Assembly (NCBI RefSeq): GCF_024171405.1
Contig: NZ_JALJZT010000002.1
Coordinates: 2,604,001 to 2,668,000, forward strand
Direction of reading: 5' to 3'
Length of the DNA stretch: 64,000 nucleotides
Source: Qipengyuania citrea
GTDB lineage: Bacteria; Pseudomonadota; Alphaproteobacteria; Sphingomonadales; Sphingomonadaceae
Part shown: one piece after another, positions 37,057 to 47,049 of the stretch
Layout of the letters: every line of letters begins with the position of its first letter
Numbering within the stretch: position 1 is the first letter of the stretch
Position numbers and translations under genes: made by a program
The notes under the pieces: generated by a model
The model's database searches: none
Told to the model about the DNA's origin: nothing
The model's input: the letters and a program-made list of their open reading frames with translations, nothing else

Positions 37057-38883
37057 ATGGGCTTGGGCCAGCATATCCAAACGAATTTGAATAGCGGCCA
37101 CGGCGCCGCTTTCCACCGGGCACGCATGGTCCTGCTCGCCGGGGCGGCGGCGTTCGCGCTGGCCACTCCCGCCTCGGCGCAGGCGCAAGCGGTGCCGAGC
37201 CGCGGCGAGCTGACCCCGCCGCAGGCACGCGAGCCGGTTGCGCCGCCCACCACGCTGACGATCGACGGGGGCATGGAGCGCTCGCCCTGCGCGCTCGACG
37301 CGCCCGATCTGGCCGACATCACGGTGACGCTCAATTCGGTGCGCTTCACCGGGGCGGACAAGGCGCCCGAAGTCGACCTCACGGGAGCTTATCAGGGCTA
37401 TGTGGGCCGCGAACTGCCGATATCGGTGCTGTGCGATGTCCGCGCGGCGGCCAACCAGCGGCTGCAACAGGCGGGCTATCTCGCCACGGTCGAAATCCCC
37501 GCGCAGCGGCTGTCCAATGGCGATGCGGAAATGCGGATCGTATTCGGCCGGGTCACCGCATTGCGGGTGCGCGGCGATGCAGGGCCTTCCGAGCAATTGG
37601 TGGCGACCTATCTCGAACCGCTGACGCAGGATGCGGTGTTCAACACCAAGCGGGCCGAGCGCTACCTGCTGCTGGCCGACGACCTGCCGGGGGTCGATGT
37701 CCGTCTCTCGCTGCGACCTGCCGCGAGCGGCGAGCCAGGCGATCTGGTCGGCGATATCGCGGTGATCCGGCGGCGCGGAACGCTCGATCTCAATGTCCAG
37801 AACTTCGGCTCCAAGGCGCTCGGCCGGTTCGGCGGGCTGCTGCGCGGCGAGGTCTATGACCTGACCGGGCTGGGCGATCGGACGAGCGTCGCACTGTTCT
37901 CCACCGCCGAGTTCGAGGAGCAGAAAACCGTCCAGCTCGGGCACGATTTCGCGATCGGCGGCGATGGGCTGCGGATGTTCGGCCAGTTCACCTACAGCTG
38001 GACCGACCCCGATCTCGGCCTGCCGGGTCTCGATGTCGAATCCGAGACGCTGTTCGCCTCAGCGGGGCTGTCCTACCCGATCCAGCGCAGCCGCAGCACC
38101 TCGCATATCCTGAGCAGCGGGTTCGATTACGTCGACCAGGACCTGACAGTGAACGATCTGCGCCTGACGCGCGACCGGGTGCGGACGGTCTTCCTGAGAG
38201 TGGATTCGCTCTACGCCGATCCCGACAGCATTGCAGGCGCCAATGGCTTCAGCGCCTTCGAACCCCGGCTTGGCGCGCGCGGCGGGGTCGAGCTGCGCCA
38301 GGGGATCGACATCTTCGATGCCACCCCCGATTGCCGCACCGATCCGCGCACCTGCCTTGTGGCGGGTGTGGCCCCCAACCGGATCGAGGCCGATCCCACG
38401 CCCCTGCTAGTGCGGTTCGAAGGTGAGGCCGATTACCGGCCCATACCCGATCTGCGCTTCTCGCTCGGCCTGAATGCGCAATTCACCCGCGAGCCGCTGC
38501 CCGCCTTCGAGGAGTTCTCCGCCGGCAACTATTCGCTTGGCCGCGGCTACGATCCGGGCAGCATTCTCGGCGATAGCGGCTACGCGTTGTCGTTTGAAAT
38601 GGGCTATGGTTCGCTGGCTCCCGCCGGCCCCGCCAAACTGGCGTGGGAAGGCTATCTCTTCACCGACATGGCCTGGGCCTGGAACGAGGACCCGAGCCGT
38701 TCGCCGCTCAATCCCGATCGCCTGTGGTCGGCAGGCGGCGGTATGCGCTTTGCTTATGGCAGCGCGCTGCAGGCCGATGTGGCGGTCGCGGTGCCGCTCG
38801 AGAAACCCGATTTCGCTGCCGATCGCGGAGACGTGCGCGTGCTCGTTTCGCTCACCACTCGCCTGCTTCCCTGGAGCTTCTGA
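37057..38883 (+). CDS. TpsB-type outer membrane transporter (ShlB/FhaC/HecB family)
   Basis: This is a 608-residue protein. Signal peptide: MVLLAGAAAFALATPASAQA, after a 23-residue extension or with a start at that Met. A POTRA region (VRFTGADKAPEVDLTGAYQGYVGREL, then VRAAANQRLQQAGYLATVEIPAQ) precedes a 16-strand barrel with alternating polar and hydrophobic strands, ending with an aromatic residue (LLPWSF), the BAM signal. It secretes the large protein encoded 1 bp downstream across the outer membrane (type Vb secretion). A G-rich run about 9 nt before the ATG may serve as ribosome site. Confidence 0.9.
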   Translation: MGLGQHIQTNLNSGHGAAFHRARMVLLAGAAAFALATPASAQAQAVPSRGELTPPQAREPVAPPTTLTIDGGMERSPCALDAPDLADITVTLNSVRFTGADKAPEVDLTGAYQGYVGRELPISVLCDVRAAANQRLQQAGYLATVEIPAQRLSNGDAEMRIVFGRVTALRVRGDAGPSEQLVATYLEPLTQDAVFNTKRAERYLLLADDLPGVDVRLSLRPAASGEPGDLVGDIAVIRRRGTLDLNVQNFGSKALGRFGGLLRGEVYDLTGLGDRTSVALFSTAEFEEQKTVQLGHDFAIGGDGLRMFGQFTYSWTDPDLGLPGLDVESETLFASAGLSYPIQRSRSTSHILSSGFDYVDQDLTVNDLRLTRDRVRTVFLRVDSLYADPDSIAGANGFSAFEPRLGARGGVELRQGIDIFDATPDCRTDPRTCLVAGVAPNRIEADPTPLLVRFEGEADYRPIPDLRFSLGLNAQFTREPLPAFEEFSAGNYSLGRGYDPGSILGDSGYALSFEMGYGSLAPAGPAKLAWEGYLFTDMAWAWNEDPSRSPLNPDRLWSAGGGMRFAYGSALQADVAVAVPLEKPDFAADRGDVRVLVSLTTRLLPWSF

Positions 38884-38884
38884 T

Positions 38885-41800
38885 ATGGCCCGCTCGATCA
38901 ATCATCGTCTGCCCCTGCTGCTTGGCGGAGCAGGCCTCGCCATGGCCGCGGTTCTGGCGATTCCCTCGCAGGCGCGGGCGGAGGCTTTCAATGGCTTTGC
39001 CGAGATCGTGCGGGGCACCGTCGATATCGATCGTACGGTAGCGGGCGTCGACACATTCACGATCACCTCCGCAACCGCGGTGCTCGACTGGTTCCCGTAC
39101 GAGGATGACGCGGGCAACGCGCTGATCTTTCTTCCCAATGGCAGAACGGCCTATTTCCAGGACGGACCGGGGCAGGGCGGGTTCGCCGTGCTCAACCGGA
39201 TCCAGCCTTCCACCAATGGCAATGCGATCGTCTTCCGCGGATCGGTGATCTCGAACTTGCAGGATGCGAGCGGCACTCTCTCGACTGGCGGAATGGTCGC
39301 GTTCTATTCGCCGACGGGTATTTTGATAGGCGGCAATGCCACTTTCGATGTCGGGCAATTGCTGCTGACCACGCTCGATCCCGATCTCGACAGTTTCGAT
39401 AGCTTTGCCGCGGGCGGGACATTGCAGCTGATCGGCGCCCAGGGGACGACTGCCAGCATCTCGGTGGGCGAAAACCCGCAGATCACGGCACTCGGTGAAG
39501 ATAGCTACTTCGTCGTTGCTGCGCCCCAGATCACCATGCGCGGCAGCGCTTATATCAACGGTTCGAGCGCCTATATCGCTGGCGAGCAGGTCAATCTGAC
39601 CTACAATAACGGCCTGTTCGACATCGAGATTCCCGTCGGGACGAGCGTCGCCGCGGCGATTGACCACCGCGGGTCGACCGGTGGACCATCGAGCCTCGGC
39701 GCGGGCGACAACCATGTCATCTACGGTGTTGCACGGGCCGCTGCCGATCCGATCACCATGCTGCTGCGCGGTAATCTGGGCTTCGATACCGCGGCTACTG
39801 CCGGGGTGGATAATGGCGATATCATCCTCTCGGCCGGCTACGACGTCTTCGGTCGGGATGTGACGACCGGCGCAGTGAACGACACGGCCGTCATGGAATC
39901 GATTGCGCTGTCCGGTGCATCAAGCCTGAGCTCGAGCGTGTTCGCGGGCGCGACGGGCGGCTTCACTGCCAATTCGAACGGCGGGGCGATCGATTTCGAC
40001 GATGGCCTCACTGTCGAAGCTGCCCGGTCGATCGAGTTAAGCGCCCGCAATGGGCACGACATTTCGATCACCGGGGATGCTTCGCTGTTGTCTCGCGGGA
40101 CGATCGCGACATCGCTCGATGTAATCGGAGGTGCGATCGACCTCATCGCCCGCGCAGGGTCTGCCGTGAACGTGACCGGGGATTTGAGCGCAGACGCGTC
40201 GCCGCTCCAGCTCTCCGGCGATGCTACCGGGGGCGATATCGACCTGCTGGGCAATGGCGGCACGATTTCGATCGGGGGCGACGTCAGCCTGTTGGCGCAG
40301 GCCAACTTGCGGCTTGGGACGGGCGCGGTCGGCGATGGCTTTGGCGGAACCGCGCGCCTCTACGCGTTGAACAATGGGTCGATCGATGTCGCGGGATCGC
40401 TGGAGATCGATACCACTGCCTTCGGTAATGATTTCGCCGGCAGCATGGCGACCGGCGGCCGCAGCGAAGTCGTTGTGCGAAGCGGTGGGCGGATCGATGT
40501 TGCGGGCGATGCATCGCTCGATGCGAGCGGCCTGGGCGGTGATGCCGACGGGGCACTGGGGGTGATCGACGGGGGCGCGGGCACCGGGGGCCTCGCCAAT
40601 GTCGATGCGCGGGACGGGACAATCACGTTTGGCGGCTCGCTTTCGGTCAATGCGCTGGGCCAGGGCGGGGAAGGGGCGAGCGCATTCAATGGCGGACCGG
40701 GCGACACGGGCGGTCTCGGCCGCGGCGGCGAAGCGCTGGTCAACACTATCGACGGAACGATCACGATCGCCGGCATCGCCACGCTTCGCGCGAGCGGGAG
40801 AGGCGGCGAAGGCGGCTCTGGCGGTGCGGGCATCGGCGGAGTGTCGCAGGTCTTCGCCGATGGCACGGGAGCGATCAGCACGGGAGGTGTCACCGCCTCC
40901 GCTATCGGTCTGGGCGGTGATGGCCTGGCCTCCGACGGCGCGGGCGGCGAAGGCGAAGGCGGGCGGGCGATCATCCTGACCCAAGGCACCGGGGATATCG
41001 TGCTGAGCGGCAACGCCAACCTTCTGGCCGACGGGACCGGCGGCGATGGACATGTGGGCGGCGACGCCACTGGCGGCAATGCGGGAGTGCTGGCGGTCTT
41101 CGGCAGTATCGCGGTCGACGGCAATGCCTCCTTGTCGGCCCTGGCCACCGGCGGCGATGCCGCTGTCGGCTTCGGTGGTACCGGCGGCAATGCGCTGGGC
41201 GGCACCGCCTATATCCAGGCCGATGGTTCGCAGGCGCTTGCCGCCAGCCTGACGATCGGCGGCAACGCCTCGATGAACGCCTCGGGCGTGGGCGGGGACG
41301 GCGGCGAAGGCGACGGTAGCACGATCGCCGCCGGTGCGGGCGGCAATGGCACGGGGGGCACCTTCCAGGGAACACCCGGTTCGGGCGGCGCCTTTGCGCT
41401 GGCCGGCCGCGATAATGCCACGCTCACGGTGGGTGGCGGCACCGCGCTTTCGGCGAGCGGTCTCGGCGGCACGGGCGGCTCCGGCGGTACCGGACAGGCC
41501 GGCGGCGCCGGTGGGTCGGGTGTGGGCGGTACCACGCAAGCCGGCACATTCAGCGGCCGCGGCGATGGATCGCTCGGCGAAGGGCTGGCCGAGTACGATA
41601 CGCTGACGCTCGAAGCAGGCGGCTTCGGCGGCGATGGCGGATCGAGCGCGGTTGCTCTTGGCACCGGCGGAATCGGTGTGGGCGGCTTCGCAGGCGTGTT
41701 CGCCAACGCTTCGCAGGTCGACGCAGGAAGCATTTCGACCCGCGCCGATGGCATCGGCGGGGATGGCTCGACCGGGGGTGACGGCTTCGGCGGCAATGCC

Positions 41801-43942
41801 GGGATCGGGATCGTCGGCGGCACGCTCAACGCCCTCTCCCTCATCGGCACTGCCCAGGGCACCGGTGGCAATGGAACGACGGGCGATGGCGGCGCCGGGC
41901 GCGCGGGCGAAGTCTCGATCGACAGCGATTCGATCCTGAACGTGACTGGCGACATCCAGTATGCCGCGACCGGCAGCGGCGGCGCGTCGGAAGCGGGCGA
42001 TGGCGGCCTGGCGCTGGGCGGGGTTGCCAGCATAACCACTTCGGGCACCGCTATCCTCACGGTTGGCGGAGGGGTCGTCCTCAATTCCTTCGCGAACGGC
42101 GGGGCCGGGGCTGTCGGCGGGGATGCGACAGGCGGAACTTCCTTCATCGATGTACGGGAAGGCGCTGCGACCCTCGCGGGCCCGACCACTCTCGATGCGA
42201 GCGCCACCGGAGGCGAGTCGGCTGACGGCGATGGCGGCAGTGGAACCGGCGGTCTGGCCTATGCGCGCAGCCGGGACGGTGGCAGCCTGTCCTTCGGGAA
42301 TGCAACGCTCACCGCCAACGGGATCGGCGGCTTCGACGCAGCAGGTGTGCGATCGGGTGACGCAATCGGCGGCCTGGTCCAGGTCCTGGCAACCGCCGAA
42401 GCTGCTATCGAGGCGGATTTCCTGCGGCTGGAAGCGCTTGGCGCGGAAACCGCCGGGGCGTTCGAAATCATCGCCAATGGCGGGACGATTGCGCTCGACC
42501 AGCTTGTCGCCCGCGCAGTCGGCGCCAGCGCGGGGGATGCCTCCCTGATCCGTGCTGCGGGCGGCGCGATCCCGATAACGGGATCGGCGCAGTTCGAGCT
42601 CACCGGCGATCTCGACATCGTCACCGCGAACGGCGGGCTGATCGGCGGACCGAGCATCGGCGCTCCCACCGCGCTTATCGATATCTCGACCGCGGGCACT
42701 GTCACCATCGACGGCGACAATGACGACCAGATCGGCTTCGGCGGGCAGGATGTGTTCATCCTTTCCAGCGAACTCGACATTCTCGCAGGCGCAAGGATCG
42801 GGGCCGAGTTCCTCAATCTCGTCGTGTTCGGCAATGACGCGATGACCGTGCTTGGCGGAACTGGCGATACCGAGGGTTACACGCTTACCCAGGCCGAGCT
42901 TGGGCGGATCGATGCGAGCGCCGCCTATTTCGGCGCCTCTTTCGAAGGTATGGCGTCGGACGATCTGCTGATCCGTGACACGACCATCTTCGGTTCGCTG
43001 GACGATGGGGTGGCCAATGTGTTTATCGGCGCAGGCGGAGTGGTCCGCGTCGAAGGCATACTTGCCTATGTCGACGCGGCCCCGACCGATGAACTGTCCA
43101 TCCTGGCGCAGCGGCTGGAAATCGTGACCCCCGGCGGGATCGGGATCGTCGATTCGCAGGACAATCCAACCGGTCGGTTCAGCTTCTTCGGCAACGACTT
43201 CTGGATGGCCGATGCGGAAACCATCGCGCAGCTTCGGGGCGACGTCGGCTTTGCCGGGCGAGACGCACTGCTCGCGACCGCCGCCGCGGGCAGTTCCGAC
43301 CCGCTCGGCTATCTGCGCGCCGGCGATGTCCTGCTCGCGGTCGGCAGCAGCCTGCTGGTTCGCAATACGGGAACGAGCCAGGCCCCGGCGGGCATTACCG
43401 TCACTGGAGATCTGGCGATCGCCAGCTTCGCCAATGACGACCAGCAGACCCCCTCAGGCGGGGCACTCGATGTATTTGCCTACGGCCGCAGGCTAAACGG
43501 CGATGGCAGTTTCGTGACCGGCGAGGAGTTCTTCACCCAGGTCGATTTCCATACCGAAGAGAATGACGACGGACTGGTCACGACCTACACCGACGCGTCG
43601 CAATTGAACGATTGCGCGATCAACACAGCGCAATGCGCCGGGGTCGAACCGCCGCCGCCCGATACGCGCGAAGAGGTGCTTGAGGAGATCGACGACAAGG
43701 CGCCCCAGGCTGCGGTAACGACCACCGCAGTAATCGCGGCCGCTCCGGTCGAGCAGAGCGAACAGGACAGCAATGTCGAGTTCGGCGCCGATTTCCCCGG
43801 GTTGCTCAGCGCCTCGCTGATCGGCGAACAGGGTGCGATCGACGATCCGGTCGCCAGCGGCGGCGATATTGCGCTCTATGGCGCGGGCGAAGAAGCCGCC
43901 GAGCAGGACGACGAAACCGCGGAGGATTCCGATGCGCAGTAA
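38885..43942 (+). CDS. TpsA-type filamentous haemagglutinin-like exoprotein, Gly-rich
   Basis: The protein has 1685 residues from MARSINHRLPLLLGG, a signal peptide ending near QARAEA; a longer open frame upstream merely overlaps tpsB. Residues about 35-190 are the haemagglutination activity/TPS domain (FLPNGRTAYFQ, FYSPTGILIGGNATFDVG). A beta-helix body follows, dominated from about 500 to 1150 by Gly-rich repeats (GGDGGEG, ASGLGGTGGSGG) and ending in a Pro/Glu/Ala-rich tail. It would be exported by the TpsB partner and displayed as a fibre for adhesion or biofilm. No cleavage module or toxin domain is visible at the C-terminus, unlike CdiA proteins. Confidence 0.88.
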   Translation: MARSINHRLPLLLGGAGLAMAAVLAIPSQARAEAFNGFAEIVRGTVDIDRTVAGVDTFTITSATAVLDWFPYEDDAGNALIFLPNGRTAYFQDGPGQGGFAVLNRIQPSTNGNAIVFRGSVISNLQDASGTLSTGGMVAFYSPTGILIGGNATFDVGQLLLTTLDPDLDSFDSFAAGGTLQLIGAQGTTASISVGENPQITALGEDSYFVVAAPQITMRGSAYINGSSAYIAGEQVNLTYNNGLFDIEIPVGTSVAAAIDHRGSTGGPSSLGAGDNHVIYGVARAAADPITMLLRGNLGFDTAATAGVDNGDIILSAGYDVFGRDVTTGAVNDTAVMESIALSGASSLSSSVFAGATGGFTANSNGGAIDFDDGLTVEAARSIELSARNGHDISITGDASLLSRGTIATSLDVIGGAIDLIARAGSAVNVTGDLSADASPLQLSGDATGGDIDLLGNGGTISIGGDVSLLAQANLRLGTGAVGDGFGGTARLYALNNGSIDVAGSLEIDTTAFGNDFAGSMATGGRSEVVVRSGGRIDVAGDASLDASGLGGDADGALGVIDGGAGTGGLANVDARDGTITFGGSLSVNALGQGGEGASAFNGGPGDTGGLGRGGEALVNTIDGTITIAGIATLRASGRGGEGGSGGAGIGGVSQVFADGTGAISTGGVTASAIGLGGDGLASDGAGGEGEGGRAIILTQGTGDIVLSGNANLLADGTGGDGHVGGDATGGNAGVLAVFGSIAVDGNASLSALATGGDAAVGFGGTGGNALGGTAYIQADGSQALAASLTIGGNASMNASGVGGDGGEGDGSTIAAGAGGNGTGGTFQGTPGSGGAFALAGRDNATLTVGGGTALSASGLGGTGGSGGTGQAGGAGGSGVGGTTQAGTFSGRGDGSLGEGLAEYDTLTLEAGGFGGDGGSSAVALGTGGIGVGGFAGVFANASQVDAGSISTRADGIGGDGSTGGDGFGGNAGIGIVGGTLNALSLIGTAQGTGGNGTTGDGGAGRAGEVSIDSDSILNVTGDIQYAATGSGGASEAGDGGLALGGVASITTSGTAILTVGGGVVLNSFANGGAGAVGGDATGGTSFIDVREGAATLAGPTTLDASATGGESADGDGGSGTGGLAYARSRDGGSLSFGNATLTANGIGGFDAAGVRSGDAIGGLVQVLATAEAAIEADFLRLEALGAETAGAFEIIANGGTIALDQLVARAVGASAGDASLIRAAGGAIPITGSAQFELTGDLDIVTANGGLIGGPSIGAPTALIDISTAGTVTIDGDNDDQIGFGGQDVFILSSELDILAGARIGAEFLNLVVFGNDAMTVLGGTGDTEGYTLTQAELGRIDASAAYFGASFEGMASDDLLIRDTTIFGSLDDGVANVFIGAGGVVRVEGILAYVDAAPTDELSILAQRLEIVTPGGIGIVDSQDNPTGRFSFFGNDFWMADAETIAQLRGDVGFAGRDALLATAAAGSSDPLGYLRAGDVLLAVGSSLLVRNTGTSQAPAGITVTGDLAIASFANDDQQTPSGGALDVFAYGRRLNGDGSFVTGEEFFTQVDFHTEENDDGLVTTYTDASQLNDCAINTAQCAGVEPPPPDTREEVLEEIDDKAPQAAVTTTAVIAAAPVEQSEQDSNVEFGADFPGLLSASLIGEQGAIDDPVASGGDIALYGAGEEAAEQDDETAEDSDAQ

Positions 43943-46900
43943 AACCTGGACCGCCATCGCGGCATGCAGCGCAGCGGCAGTGATGCTCTCGGCCCCGCTC
44001 CAGCCCGTTGCAGCGCAGAATGGCGAGCGTCCGGTCAGCTATAGCGACACCTTCCCGATCGGGGCCAACGGCCTGTGCGAAGCACAGATCATGCCGCCGC
44101 AGCCGGGTGCCGGACTGTTCGACCGCGGATATACGATCGTCTGCCGCGATGCCGCAGCCCCCGTGGGCACGCTATGGGTCCTTCGCGATGCGCAAGGCAC
44201 GGCTGCACCGGCGCGGTTCCTCCCCTCGGCCGAGTGCCGCGAAGGCGACGGAACCGCCGTGCCCGACGCGCTGGGCGACAGCCAAAGCTTTTCCTGCAGC
44301 GATAGCGATCTGGGGACGCGGCGTATCCTTGTGGCCGGCGAGGTAGGCGGGCGGCTCTACGCCGGAGAAGCCATCGCGGCCTATTCCGATGCCGTGCGGT
44401 TGGGGATCGCCACGCTGGTCAACGACCGCCCCGTCCAGGGCAATGTCGAGATCCCGCTCACCGAAACCGGGGACGCGGTCGCCTTTGCCCGCGCCCAGGC
44501 GCGCGCGCTCGCCTCGGATGCGGTGATCGCCGAAGCCTACCGCCGCAGCAACAGCGGCGATTTCGCCGAAGCCGCCGAATTCTTCGCCGCGACCGCCACC
44601 ACTGCCGAAGGCAACAATGCGCTCGAAGCACGTCTCAATGCCGCGCTCCTACAGTCGAATCTCGGCAATTTTGCCGAAGCCTCGCGAGGTTTCGCAAGCG
44701 TGCGCGGGCAGGTTGGCGGGGATCCCGTGCTGGCGCGCCTGCTGCGCAATTACGAGGCGATCGATGCGCTGAATGCCCGGGCGCCGCAGGTGGCGCTTGA
44801 CATTATCGAGCGCCCGCTCGCCGCCGGAGCGACGTCGCAGGATGCGCTGGCGGGGCTGGAAATCAGCGATGCGCTGGCCGCGCGGCTGTCGGCCGAACAA
44901 ACGAGCGCGCTGGACGATGTCGGCGGGCTCTCCGCGCTCGAGCGTGCCGATCTGCTCGACGGGCAGACCGACTATCTTGCAGCCACCGCCTTGCGCCTGC
45001 TCGGACGCAAGGGTGAAGCCGGGCAGCGCCTGGCCGATGCCGATACCGGCCTGGCGGGTGTTCGGGCCGGCTCGGTCCGCTCGATCCTGTGGCTGCGCGC
45101 GCAGGTGCTGGGCGAACTGGCCGATCTGGCCGAGGACAAGGACGACGCCGGCGCCGCCGAGGCCTATCATGGCCAGGCGATCGCGCTGCTTGAGACCAAT
45201 TACCCCAATTCCCCCGCGCTGCTAAGCAGCAAGGCGCAGTTTGCCGGCTATCTGGCGCGCAGCGGGCGGACCGAAGAAGCGCTCGCTGCCTACCGCGATC
45301 TGGTGGGCGATGCGCAGGGCAAGCCCGCGCCCGCCTTGCGCCGTTTGCTGGTGCCGTTCTTCGACCTGCTGACCAGCGACGGGGATGGCGGAGCGGAGGC
45401 TGCGGCGGACATGTTCCTTGCCAGCCAGCTGCTGCAACGCCCGGGCCTGGCACAAACCCAGGCCGTGCTCGCGCGCGAGCTATCGGGTGGGAGCGACGAA
45501 GCCTCGCAATTGTTCCGCAAGGCCGTGAACGTCGGACGCTCGGTCGAACAATTGCGCAATCGCGTGGCGCTGCTCGAAGGGCAGGCGGCCACCGATCCGC
45601 TGGTTGCCGAACGGCTGACCGCGCAGCGCGCGGCGCTCGCGCAGCTCGAGACGCAGCAATTGTCGATCCAGGACAGCCTGGGCGAATACCCCCGCTTCCG
45701 CGCGGTGTCCGATGGCCGTGTCACGCTGGAGGAATTGCAGCAGACGCTGCGGCCGGGCGAAGGCTATCTCAAGCTGGCGACGCTGGACGGCGCGACCTTC
45801 GCCATCTTCGCCACGTCGGAGATGGCGCGCGCCTATCGCGCCGGAGTCGATCCCGAGGCGCTCGAGGCCGAGGTGGACGAATTGCGCGCCACCATCGCCT
45901 ATGTCGAGAACGGGCAGACGCTGACCTTTCCCTTCGACATCGAGAAATCGCGCGCGCTGTACAAGGCACTGCTCGAACCCGTCGATGGCGAGGTCAAGGC
46001 GCTCGAACATCTCGTATTCGAACCCGATGGCGCGATGCTGCGGCTGCCCGCGAACCTGCTGGTCGCCGATGACGCCAGCGTCGATCGCTATGTCGAGCGG
46101 ATCGCGCAGGGCGGCGACGATTACGATTTCACCGGTACCAACTGGCTGGGGCGCGATGTCAGGATCACGACCACCGTTTCCCCCTCGGCCTTCCGCGATG
46201 TCCGCCGGGCTCCCGGGTCCTCCGCGGTTCGCGAATATATCGGATTCGGCGAGAACACGCCGCTGACCCAGGAGCGCGGGACGCTCGGCACCCGTGCGGC
46301 GCTGGCCGGAGGCGCGGACTGCCTGTGGGCCCCGTCGATCTGGGACTACCCGATCAAGGCCGACGAGCTTTACGCGGCTTCGCGCAGCCTGGGTGCGGGT
46401 ACCGCGCAGGAGCGGATCGTTACCGGTGACACCTTCACCGATACCGCGGTTCTCGGGATGGAGGATCTCGACCAGTATCGCATCCTCCATTTCGCCACGC
46501 ACGGCCTCGTGACCGCACCGCAGCCCGAATGCCCGCCGCGCCCGGCGCTGCTGACCTCGTTCGGCGACGAGCAGTCCGATGGCTTGCTGTCCTTCGCGGA
46601 AATCTTCGACCTCAAGATCGATGCCGATCTGGTCATTCTCTCGGCCTGCGACACGGCGGGAGAGGCGACGCTCGGCGCTACACGCGAAGCGGGCGTCAGC
46701 GGCGGCGGGTTTGCCCTCGATGGATTGGTCCGTGCGTTCGTCGGTGCGGGCGGCAGGACCGTCGTTGCCAGCCACTGGCCGGTTCCGGACGATTACGACG
46801 CGACCAACCGTCTGATCGACGGCTTCTTTTCAGTCGCGCCGGGGACCTCGCTGGCCGAAGCCATGCGCCAGTCGCAGGGCCGGCTGATGGACCAGAGCGA

Positions 46901-46970
46901 AACCTCGCATCCGTTCTACTGGTCGGCGTTCGCGATTGTCGGCGATGGCGGCGCGCAATTGCGCAATTGA
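43932..46970 (+). CDS. Secreted TPR protein with C-terminal CHAT protease domain
   Basis: The protein has 1012 residues. Signal peptide: MRSKTWTAIAACSAAAVMLSAPLQPVAAQ; the ATG overlaps the tpsA stop by 11 nt. Helical TPR-like repeats fill about residues 190-600 (AEAYRRSNSGDFAEAAEFFAATA), then a coiled region (LLEGQAATDPLVAERLTAQ). The CHAT (caspase-like) domain from about 750 has catalytic His H857 in HFATHG and Cys C906 in LSACDTAGE. The CHAT peptidase is likely active in the periplasm or at the surface. Coupling with tpsBA suggests that it processes or releases the exoprotein, or uses it as a delivery scaffold; this is inferred. Confidence 0.88.
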   Translation: MRSKTWTAIAACSAAAVMLSAPLQPVAAQNGERPVSYSDTFPIGANGLCEAQIMPPQPGAGLFDRGYTIVCRDAAAPVGTLWVLRDAQGTAAPARFLPSAECREGDGTAVPDALGDSQSFSCSDSDLGTRRILVAGEVGGRLYAGEAIAAYSDAVRLGIATLVNDRPVQGNVEIPLTETGDAVAFARAQARALASDAVIAEAYRRSNSGDFAEAAEFFAATATTAEGNNALEARLNAALLQSNLGNFAEASRGFASVRGQVGGDPVLARLLRNYEAIDALNARAPQVALDIIERPLAAGATSQDALAGLEISDALAARLSAEQTSALDDVGGLSALERADLLDGQTDYLAATALRLLGRKGEAGQRLADADTGLAGVRAGSVRSILWLRAQVLGELADLAEDKDDAGAAEAYHGQAIALLETNYPNSPALLSSKAQFAGYLARSGRTEEALAAYRDLVGDAQGKPAPALRRLLVPFFDLLTSDGDGGAEAAADMFLASQLLQRPGLAQTQAVLARELSGGSDEASQLFRKAVNVGRSVEQLRNRVALLEGQAATDPLVAERLTAQRAALAQLETQQLSIQDSLGEYPRFRAVSDGRVTLEELQQTLRPGEGYLKLATLDGATFAIFATSEMARAYRAGVDPEALEAEVDELRATIAYVENGQTLTFPFDIEKSRALYKALLEPVDGEVKALEHLVFEPDGAMLRLPANLLVADDASVDRYVERIAQGGDDYDFTGTNWLGRDVRITTTVSPSAFRDVRRAPGSSAVREYIGFGENTPLTQERGTLGTRAALAGGADCLWAPSIWDYPIKADELYAASRSLGAGTAQERIVTGDTFTDTAVLGMEDLDQYRILHFATHGLVTAPQPECPPRPALLTSFGDEQSDGLLSFAEIFDLKIDADLVILSACDTAGEATLGATREAGVSGGGFALDGLVRAFVGAGGRTVVASHWPVPDDYDATNRLIDGFFSVAPGTSLAEAMRQSQGRLMDQSETSHPFYWSAFAIVGDGGAQLRN

Positions 46971-47020
46971 GCCAAGCCGTCAGCCATCCGGACCCTGCCG
47001 GGCAGCTGGTCCTGAAATGA

Positions 47021-47046
47021 AAAGGGGCGCCGTGTGGCGCCCCTTT
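47021..47046. terminator. Strong bidirectional terminator
   Basis: AAAGGGGCGCC, loop GTGT, GGCGCCCCTTT: an 11-bp stem with A-run on one side and T-run on the other, between the convergent CHAT gene and cysNC. It should end transcription from both sides. Confidence 0.92.
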
Positions 47047-47049
47047 GTC

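Noticed and set aside
40037-42207. Pro/Ala-rich minus-strand open frames
   Set aside because: They are shadows of the Gly-rich repeats on the + strand.
40200-42300. Dense short repeats that could be taken for a CRISPR or tandem array
   Set aside because: They are in-frame Gly-rich codon repeats of the exoprotein, uneven in length and with no spacers.
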